From positions 1-64,000 of the forward strand of contig NZ_WEHU01000007.1 in the NCBI RefSeq assembly GCF_009183415.1: a stretch of DNA of 64,000 nt. The letters run 5' to 3'. A program made the translations under genes and the position numbers. The stretch's first letter is position 1. Every line of letters starts with the position of its first letter. Below are positions 58,966-64,000 of the stretch, one piece after another. The notes under the pieces are model-generated. The model saw only the letters and a program-made list of their open reading frames with translations. It searched no databases and was not told the DNA's origin. The stretch is from Bacillus sp. B1-b2. GTDB lineage: Bacteria; Bacillota; Bacilli; Bacillales; Cytobacillaceae.

Positions 58966-60135
58966 CTAGTGGATAACCAAAGAAAATAAAAAGATTGGTA
59001 TGTAATGATATCCCTGTGTAAAATCTAGCCCCATAATAAGGAATAAATAAAAGGAAGTACGCCCCACATTGAGCATAAACTCCCTAATTAACAGATAGTG
59101 AGCCGTTAATCCAATATCACAATCCACCTCTGACTCGCAAGCTAGCTCCTTAATCTTTGTATAATGAATAACACTAACCGGGATCCATATTAGAGGTAAA
59201 GCAATTGCTGCCAATACATTAAAAATAATCAATGTTGAAAAACTCGGGAAAAATAAAAAAATAGTCATGACGGTCGCTAATATAGCACCTACATACGTTA
59301 CCTTCATTCTACTTTTTACAAGTCGTGGACGGCTTATGAAAACAAGTGTTAAGATTCCTGTAATTGCAAATAATGTGTTTAACCATCCAACAATCGTTTC
59401 CTTCTGAACATATTGAAATAAGAGAATGCTGGATGCGAGTTGAATTATACTTTGAAAGAAACCAAAAGCCACTATAGAAACGAGAACAGCTTTATACTCC
59501 TTCCATATATCTTTATACCGTAAGGATGAAATATTGAAGTTGCTTTTATATTTTGGTGTAAATAAACTTATAATCACTTGAATAATCAACATAACAAATA
59601 TTAATCGAAATGTTTCATTATAATCATAATAAAGAATTAAATAAGAAAATATTAATGGTGTTAAGACTGCGGTGATCCGGTTCATACCTTGCTCCATCCC
59701 CATAAAAAGTTGCCTATTTTCAGGGTTGGTTAATAATATTGAATAAAGATTAAATCCAGAATAATACAATCCTACAGCTGTACCATATAAAGTACCTAAA
59801 ATGATAATATATCCTATTACATTCTCTTCTTTACTTATGAGTAATCCGAACACCGCTAGTAGAAAGGAAGAAGATAAAACAAACGTCATTCGACTATTCA
59901 TCCACCTCATCGTATATGCCCCTATCATTGTTCCTATGAACACAGATACAAAAACCGAGGCATTGTATACTCCTATAGTAGAAAGACTTGCTCCTTGATT
60001 CCATAAAAAAATGTTTATATATAAGTTTGAAAAAGCTAACACACCTGAGAAGACGGTATTCATAAATAAAACAATAAAAATAGGATTTTTCATTATCAAT
60101 TCACTCATTTCACGACTATTTTGTGTTATCTTCAT
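58966..60135 (-). CDS. MFS transporter
   Basis: 389 residues with 11-12 hydrophobic segments, for example NPIFIVLFMNTVFSGVLAFS, VFVSVFIGTMIGAYTMRWMN and LFAITGILTLVFISRPRLVK. The RxxR/GxxxRxxxG-like loops (YTMRWMNSRMTFVL and FISRPRLVKSRMKVT) are those of the major facilitator superfamily. The substrate is unknown; in this locus export of a sulfur, selenium or toxic compound would fit but is inferred. Its start lies inside the end of the small membrane protein gene at 60116 (20-base overlap). Confidence 0.75.
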   Translation of the reverse strand: MKITQNSREMSELIMKNPIFIVLFMNTVFSGVLAFSNLYINIFLWNQGASLSTIGVYNASVFVSVFIGTMIGAYTMRWMNSRMTFVLSSSFLLAVFGLLISKEENVIGYIIILGTLYGTAVGLYYSGFNLYSILLTNPENRQLFMGMEQGMNRITAVLTPLIFSYLILYYDYNETFRLIFVMLIIQVIISLFTPKYKSNFNISSLRYKDIWKEYKAVLVSIVAFGFFQSIIQLASSILLFQYVQKETIVGWLNTLFAITGILTLVFISRPRLVKSRMKVTYVGAILATVMTIFLFFPSFSTLIIFNVLAAIALPLIWIPVSVIHYTKIKELACESEVDCDIGLTAHYLLIREFMLNVGRTSFYLFLIMGLDFTQGYHYIPIFLFSLVIH

Positions 60136-60265
60136 GTCCGTTTTCTTTATTTTTCATGAATGTGTATACAAAATAGCCTCCACCAACAAAAATAACTACC
60201 CAAAAAATGGTCATAATTAATCCACCCATACCATAAAACATTATATTCTCCATTGTATTTTCCAC
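60116..60265 (-). CDS. 49-residue membrane peptide
   Basis: GTG 60265 with GGTGGTG upstream; 49 codons to TAG 60118-60116. One membrane helix (GGLIMTIFWVVIFVGGGYFV) with a charged tail (MKNKENGHEDNTK). It overlaps the MFS start, so it is probably translated with it and may be an accessory subunit or the last piece of the locus's membrane machinery. No family is recognised. Confidence 0.5.
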   Translation of the reverse strand: MENTMENIMFYGMGGLIMTIFWVVIFVGGGYFVYTFMKNKENGHEDNTK

Positions 60266-60283
60266 TTGTATTCACCACCAAAA

Positions 60284-60302
60284 GAGTTGCTGAAGGCAAC
60301 TC
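60284..60302 (-). terminator. terminator after the methyltransferase gene
   Basis: GAGTTGC (60284-60290) and GCAACTC (60296-60302) form a 7-bp stem; on the minus strand it is followed by TTTTGG. It separates the methyltransferase from the MFS pair. Confidence 0.6.
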
Positions 60303-60312
60303 CAAAGTTATT

Positions 60313-60912
60313 TTATTCTCTTTTTTGCGCCACAAACTGAATAACATGTGACAAACCATTATGAAGTTCTCCTTCATTCCTTACAACCTCGCCCATAAAA
60401 AAGTGAACAATCCGCCAATCAAAAAAAACGCTTAAAAACTCTTCTGGTTTATAAAGTAGTTCTACGTTTTGTGGTCCTCCACTTTTGTATGGTAGCTGAT
60501 AAACCGAATACACCTCTGAAATAAAATAACCACCTGGTTTAACTGCATCTTTAACACCTTCAAGTGTTTTTGTACGTAATGCCTCTGGAAAGTGACCAAA
60601 AATACAAATCAATTCATCCCACTGCTCTTTATCCCAGTTAGCTTCATTTAAGTCTACAAGCTTTGTTTGAACTGTTACATTTCTATCCTTGGCAAGCTTT
60701 TCTGTTTTAGCCAGTCCGGATTGCGCATAATCCCATGCAGTTACATTCATTCCTTGTTGCGCCAAGTAGACTGCATTTCTACCTTCTCCTTCAGCAATAG
60801 CCAATGCATCTCCTGATAGGTTTAATTTTTTATGGACATCCGCAAGAAATACGTTTGGATTAGTTCCATAAACATAATTCTCATTTTTAAATCGATCATT
60901 CCAGGAATTCAT
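60313..60912 (-). CDS. class I SAM-dependent methyltransferase (TehB/thiopurine-MT-like)
   Basis: 199 residues with GGAGAA before ATG 60912. Motif I is LAIAEGEGRNAVYLAQQG (about residues 38-55), motif II VTAWDYAQSGL and post-I acidic VQTKLVDLNEA. FGHFPEALRTKTLEGVKDAV and VKPGGYFISEVYS follow, as in TehB and thiopurine-methyltransferase-like small-molecule enzymes, which methylate S, Se or Te compounds. Next to TlpA, CcdA and likely selenoproteins a role in chalcogen methylation is plausible. A decayed second copy is at 57400. Confidence 0.7.
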   Translation of the reverse strand: MNSWNDRFKNENYVYGTNPNVFLADVHKKLNLSGDALAIAEGEGRNAVYLAQQGMNVTAWDYAQSGLAKTEKLAKDRNVTVQTKLVDLNEANWDKEQWDELICIFGHFPEALRTKTLEGVKDAVKPGGYFISEVYSVYQLPYKSGGPQNVELLYKPEEFLSVFFDWRIVHFFMGEVVRNEGELHNGLSHVIQFVAQKRE

Positions 60913-60938
60913 AGCTTGTTCTCCTTTGATTTAATTTT

Positions 60939-61505
60939 TTAGTCAATACTTTTTATTAATTGCTCCATCATTTCCTTATCCATCGGTCCGACAATTTTCT
61001 TTCGAACAATCCCCTGCGAATCAATTATATAACTTGTTGGGATCGTAAAAGCTTGATATGTTTCTCCTGTATCGCCTTTAGTATCAAGCAGTATTGGAAA
61101 AGTTAATCCATAATCTTTTACAAATTTTCCAATATCATTTGTGTTCTTTTCTGCAGTAGTTAAATTAACTGCTAAAATTTCTACATTTTCATTTTGTTGA
61201 TCTAGATAAAATTCTTGCATATGAGGCATTTCAGCTTTACAAGGAGGACACCAAGTAGCCCAAAAATTTAAAATGACTTTCTTTCCTTTATAGTCAGACA
61301 GTTTTACTTCTCTTCCTTCTAAAGTCTGGAGTTGAAATTCAGGTGCCAAATTTCCTTCTTTTATTCCACTAATTAAATCATTATTTTCTATTCGATTGTT
61401 AAGGGAGGTTTCATCCATATTGTCTTTTTCTGAAAATGCATAGTCATATACTCCCCAACCTAAAAGACCAATCAAACCTACTAAGACGAGTATTTGTTTG
61501 TTCAT
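60939..61505 (-). CDS. TlpA/ResA-like membrane-anchored thioredoxin
   Basis: 188 residues. An N-terminal anchor (ILVLVGLIGLLGWGVYDYAF) is followed by a thioredoxin fold outside the membrane. It has ILNFWATWCPPCKAEMPHMQ with the WCPPC redox pair (about residues 85-89), FPILLDTKGDTGETYQAFTI and the cis-Pro in IPTSYIIDSQG. It receives electrons from the CcdA-like protein encoded directly upstream (4-base overlap, ATGA) and reduces disulfides in exported proteins. Confidence 0.85.
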   Translation of the reverse strand: MNKQILVLVGLIGLLGWGVYDYAFSEKDNMDETSLNNRIENNDLISGIKEGNLAPEFQLQTLEGREVKLSDYKGKKVILNFWATWCPPCKAEMPHMQEFYLDQQNENVEILAVNLTTAEKNTNDIGKFVKDYGLTFPILLDTKGDTGETYQAFTIPTSYIIDSQGIVRKKIVGPMDKEMMEQLIKSID

Positions 61506-62227
61506 AATCCCACTCCTTCAAAAATCGTGAATGTAGAGAGATAAGCACTGATCTTTTCCATTTGACCAGTGAATAATAACAATCCCATTATGATAAGGAT
61601 TACTCCATTAACTAACGAAAGCTTTGGTAAAACCTTATTGATTCTTTTAATCACATTTAAAGAGTATGTCACAAGAAAAGATAACATGAGAAAAGGAATG
61701 CCTAGACCTAAGGCGTATATCCATAATAAAAACATGCCAGAATAAATCGTTTCAGTTGAACTAGCCAGTAATAAAATGGACGATAAAGCAAGTCCTACAC
61801 AAGGTGTCCATCCTGATCCAAATGCTAAACCAAGGATAAATGATTTTAGAGAACTAGCTTTGGACTTCCTATTATAATCAAACCGTTTTTCAGTCATTAA
61901 AAACTTTATTTTAAACACACCAAGCATCTGTAACCCAAAAATAATGATGAGGAATCCCCCTATCATTTGAATTAATTTCTTATTATCTAAAAATATTTGT
62001 CCTACAACACTTGCTGAAGCTCCTAGTAACACAAATACAATACTAAATCCAAAGATAAAACTTATTGAACGAGAAAACAGGACACTCTTCTGGGTATTTA
62101 CTTTTCCATCTTTTACTGAACCATCGGTTAAATGAGCAACATATGCAGGAATTAATGGAAACACACAAGGTGAAAAAAATGAAAGTACCCCTGCAGTTAA
62201 TGCAAAAAATATTGTGATATTTTCCAA
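61502..62227 (-). CDS. ccdA: CcdA/DsbD-like thiol electron transporter
   Basis: 241 residues from TTG 62227 (AGGTGGG upstream). Six membrane helices, with the redox cysteines in the helix 1 FFSPCVFPLIPAYVAHL segment and in SGWTPCVGLALSSIL. CcdA passes electrons from cytoplasmic thioredoxin to extracytoplasmic partners such as the TlpA-like protein at 60939. With TrxB nearby, this completes a path from NADPH to the outside. Confidence 0.85.
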   Translation of the reverse strand: MENITIFFALTAGVLSFFSPCVFPLIPAYVAHLTDGSVKDGKVNTQKSVLFSRSISFIFGFSIVFVLLGASASVVGQIFLDNKKLIQMIGGFLIIIFGLQMLGVFKIKFLMTEKRFDYNRKSKASSLKSFILGLAFGSGWTPCVGLALSSILLLASSTETIYSGMFLLWIYALGLGIPFLMLSFLVTYSLNVIKRINKVLPKLSLVNGVILIIMGLLLFTGQMEKISAYLSTFTIFEGVGL

Positions 62228-62246
62228 TTCTTACCCACCTATCTTT

Positions 62247-62909
62247 CTACTGTAGTTTTCTATCCCAAAGGTAAAGAGACAAGATTATTAATCCTACAAA
62301 AAACCACTGCTCCATCGAGAAAATAAAAATCGTATTTTCATTGATTAGAACCAATGAGAGTATTATTTTGTAGAATGAAAATAAGACGATGACAGAAAAA
62401 AATGATTTATATGAGGATAGAATTTTTTGAACTAGAATGAGTATCAAATTAGTCAACGAATAAATGCCAAAAAGAACATGATAAATGAAATTATCCTCTA
62501 CAAAGGTGGCGGATAAAAAGTGATAGACAGACAGCACTGAAAAACTAAATAGTAAGCCGTATTTCAAAGTAACTAGCATTGAAATATCTAATTTCCTTGC
62601 TTTATAAATAAAGTAGTAGATTGAAAAAATAATAGCTAAAATTAAGCCACTTCTTCCTCCTGTAAAATACAACAACGACAAAGGACTTTTTATTACTAAT
62701 GAAGGTTCCGTAAGAAGTAAGCTACCTTTCCAAATAAAAAAGCCTAAAAACACGCTATTAGTTAATAAGTCAAATACTGCCTTATTATGTTCCCTATTCG
62801 GTAAGCGTAGGAGCAATACTTTTATAAAAACTATTCCAAATAGAATTGCCACTCCAAGAAGAAACCATTTAAGGAGAATCGTAAATGAACCGATTTGAAT
62901 GATATCCAT
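62247..62909 (-). CDS. multi-pass membrane protein, possibly Lgt-like
   Basis: 220 residues from ATG 62909 (TGGAGGTACC upstream; an in-frame ATG at 62945 overlaps the terminator). Six to seven membrane helices. The N-terminus (IIQIGSFTILLKWFLLGVAI) and a TGGRSGLILA loop recall prolipoprotein diacylglyceryl transferases, but the usual Lgt catalytic residues are not all visible. The gene lies between the small TGA-containing peptide and ccdA in one direction, so it is likely a membrane component of the same thiol pathway. Confidence 0.4.
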   Translation of the reverse strand: MDIIQIGSFTILLKWFLLGVAILFGIVFIKVLLLRLPNREHNKAVFDLLTNSVFLGFFIWKGSLLLTEPSLVIKSPLSLLYFTGGRSGLILAIIFSIYYFIYKARKLDISMLVTLKYGLLFSFSVLSVYHFLSATFVEDNFIYHVLFGIYSLTNLILILVQKILSSYKSFFSVIVLFSFYKIILSLVLINENTIFIFSMEQWFFVGLIILSLYLWDRKLQ

Positions 62910-62942
62910 GGGTACCTCCAAAAAAATTGCTTGATGTTTACA

Positions 62943-62965
62943 CAAAAAGGGGCTGTTTAGCCCCT
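62943..62965 (-). terminator. terminator after the TGA-containing peptide gene
   Basis: AGGGGCT (62948-62954) and AGCCCCT (62959-62965), with T5 on the minus strand (62947-62943). The peptide's stop codon is 5 bases upstream on that strand, so the terminator supports the peptide frame being a true gene end. Confidence 0.8.
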
Positions 62966-62969
62966 CTTC

Positions 62970-63113
62970 TTAAAAGATTCTTTGAAACAAGACGATGACT
63001 CCTACCAGGAGCCAGACTAAAATCCCTGGTCATATGGGTGGGAAAAATGACCGTGATTTTTTGTTAGGAATTCCTCAACTACCTTTGCCACAGTTGTTAT
63101 GATCTTTATTCAT
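62970..63113 (-). CDS. 47-residue membrane peptide with two in-frame TGA codons (candidate selenoprotein)
   Basis: From ATG 63113 (GGAG and TAGG upstream) the frame reads MNKDHNNCGKGS, TGA (codon 13, 63077-63075), GIPNKKSRSFFPPI, TGA (codon 28, 63032-63030), then PGILVWLLVGVIVLFQRIF and TAA 62972-62970. The sequence stays sensible across both TGAs, with a Cys/Gly-rich head, basic middle and one membrane helix, and the stop sits right before a terminator. After the second TGA, ACCAGG and CCTGGT form a stem around a loop with GTCTGG. After the first, an AAAAAT/ATTTTT stem carries CACGGTC. These are placed like bacterial SECIS elements. Two nonsense mutations in a decaying gene are the alternative. 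Confidence 0.5.
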
Positions 63114-63134
63114 ATTATCAGCCTACTCCATTAC

Positions 63135-63527
63135 TTATTTTATAATTTCTCCCTGCCATTCTTGAATACCGCCACTTACACTTACAACATTACCATAACC
63201 ATAGTCTTTTAAAATGTTTGCAGCTTGAAGACTTCGTTTCCCACTTCTGCACAATAGAACGATTTCCGCATCTTTAGAAAGACCTTTATAATCGGATTTT
63301 AATGTGCTTAGTGGAATGTTTTTCATCCCTTTAATATGACCTGCTTCATATTCATGGGGTTCACGCACATCAACAAAGATTATGTTACTTGATTTGGGAT
63401 CCTGTAATTTTTGCTCCAACTCATTAATTGAAATTGTTTTAATGCTATTATTTTCAAACTGGGTATAGCCAAAATATAATACTAAAATGACAAGGGGTAG
63501 ATATAATGCTATTGTTTTAATCTTCAA
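63135..63527 (-). CDS. secreted or membrane-anchored rhodanese
   Basis: 130 residues from TTG 63527 (GCAGGAG upstream). An N-terminal hydrophobic anchor (IALYLPLVILVLYFGYTQF) precedes a single rhodanese domain: IIFVDVREPHEYEAGHIKGM, the active-site loop VLLCRSGKRSLQAA with the catalytic Cys, and VVSVSGGIQEWQGEI. Rhodaneses move sulfane sulfur or act as thiol oxidoreductases. This one would act outside the membrane, in line with the TlpA-like protein, and follows the HesB-like gene by 24 bases. Confidence 0.85.
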   Translation of the reverse strand: MKIKTIALYLPLVILVLYFGYTQFENNSIKTISINELEQKLQDPKSSNIIFVDVREPHEYEAGHIKGMKNIPLSTLKSDYKGLSKDAEIVLLCRSGKRSLQAANILKDYGYGNVVSVSGGIQEWQGEIIK

Positions 63528-63551
63528 GGAAACTCCTGCTTTCAGATGTAC

Positions 63552-63827
63552 TTATAGTGTAAGGACAATAAATTGCCCGCCACCCAATATGGTCTTGGTA
63601 TAATCAATTTTGACATTATTAAAATATGGTTTACTTGTTTCATGTACTAAAAAACTTATGCCATCTTGTTCAATAATCTCATCATTTTCTAAAGCTGACT
63701 CTTCCAGAGCCAGACGAAGCTGAGGTCCCCCTCAACCAATGCCCATTGCAAGACGAATAAATGGTTTTTTTACATCTTTAACTTCTTGTTTTATTTTTGA
63801 TATCGCAGCATCTGTAATTTTAATCAA
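63552..63827 (-). CDS. HesB/IscA-like selenoprotein (in-frame TGA at the Cys position)
   Basis: 91 residues plus stop. TTG 63827 has a strong AGGAGG. The frame reads MIKITDAAISKIKQEVKD, FIRLAMGIG, TGA (codon 32, 63734-63732), GGPQLRLALEESALENDEII, ISFLVHETSKPYF, and ends GGGQFIVLTL at TAA 63554-63552. HesB/IscA-like proteins have a conserved Cys at exactly this GxGCGGP position, and HesB-like proteins are an established bacterial selenoprotein family with Sec there. The rest of the gene is intact on both sides. Right after the TGA a hairpin is possible (CC..AGC / GCT..GG with two mismatches; loop TTCGTCTG). Standard gene calling ends the gene at the TGA and misses it. Confidence 0.75.
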
Positions 63828-63846
63828 CGTTATTCCTCCTCAATAT

Positions 63847-64000
63847 TTAAAAATGTACAAACAAATCCGCTGAAACTGCCTCATTTAAAACCCATTTAAT
63901 GGGGACTTGCTCAGCTGGGTACTTAAATTGCGTATGGTCCTTTATATCTAAGTCCACCACATAAAATTTAACGCCAGATTCAACAGCTATCTCAAGTAAA
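63847..64000 (-). CDS. C-terminal part of a DsrE-like or unknown protein (5' end outside)
   Basis: The frame enters from the right edge and ends at TAA 63849-63847. It reads LLEIAVESGVKFYVVDLDIK, HTQFKYPAEQVPIKWVLNEA and ends SADLFVHF. The strand-helix pattern resembles sulfur-relay DsrE/peroxiredoxin-like small proteins, but I cannot name it firmly. It lies 20 bases before the HesB-like gene and probably heads or continues the same operon. Confidence 0.4.
   Translation of the reverse strand, partial: LLEIAVESGVKFYVVDLDIKDHTQFKYPAEQVPIKWVLNEAVSADLFVHF

Noticed and set aside
60147-60377. A 76-codon minus-strand frame beginning inside the methyltransferase gene
   Set aside because: It is a shifted frame over the gene end and terminator. 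The real small gene there is the 49-codon frame 60265-60116.

Overview
The window looks like low-GC Bacillaceae DNA. The reasons are AGGAGG-type ribosome binding sites, frequent TTG/GTG starts, and families typical of Bacillus and its relatives (YobI-like NTPase, DUF2187, DUF4257, a Spo0E-like peptide, UvrX-type polymerase, XerS-like recombinase). Most of it (about 283-57125) is an accessory, partly conjugative island. No rRNA, tRNA, CRISPR array, relaxase, coupling protein or replication initiator was seen, so either the transfer module continues outside the window or it is incomplete.

Layout. (1) 1-740: a Tn3-family terminal inverted repeat facing left and fragments of broken genes. (2) 739-8717: a tyrosine integrase, two regulators or unknowns, and a three-gene Lamassu/ABC-3C-type defence operon (Cap4-like nuclease, middle protein, SMC-like ATPase with a zinc hook), followed by a dead IS21 istA. 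(3) 9700-16500: a string of small genes, a lipoprotein nuclease, a Spo0E-like peptide and a secreted bifunctional cell-wall hydrolase. Several of these are preceded by a strong hairpin terminator placed in the 5' leader. (4) 16571-27290: a GNAT acetyltransferase, a giant YobI-like NTPase, then a 5.9-kb cassette (structured RNA, DUF3800, repeat protein, HTH, DUF6037-like, membrane protein). This cassette is bounded by two inverted 26-bp sites that resemble Xer core sites. (5) 27803-34486: a ParB-like protein, a Gabija-type pair (OLD/TOPRIM ATPase plus UvrD helicase) and a XerS-like recombinase. (6) 34601-43248: small genes, an orphan adenine methylase with a divergent HTH gene, a Y-family polymerase, an ATP-dependent DNA ligase, a candidate type I toxin, a membrane protein and a second repeat protein. 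(7) 43249-54712, minus strand: a type IV secretion operon (pilin-like, PrgI, VirB4, VirB6-like with internal repeats, transglycosylase/M23 peptidase, lipoprotein, VirB8-like). It reads from one near-consensus promoter but has a strong terminator in its leader, so readthrough control is likely. (8) 55562-56896: a secreted protein.

From 57126, which begins a second copy of the same 38-bp Tn3 end facing right, the content changes to a thiol/redox locus on the minus strand: a DsrE-like fragment, a HesB/IscA-like gene, a rhodanese, a tiny membrane peptide, a membrane protein, CcdA, a TlpA-like thioredoxin, a SAM methyltransferase, an MFS transporter and thioredoxin reductase. The HesB-like gene has an in-frame TGA exactly where the family has a metal-binding Cys. 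The tiny membrane peptide has two in-frame TGAs, each followed by a hairpin. I read these as probable selenoprotein genes that ordinary gene calling breaks or misses. They are the most interesting content of the window, together with the structured RNA, the paired core-like sites and the leader terminators.

All family calls are by eye; no database search or folding program was run.
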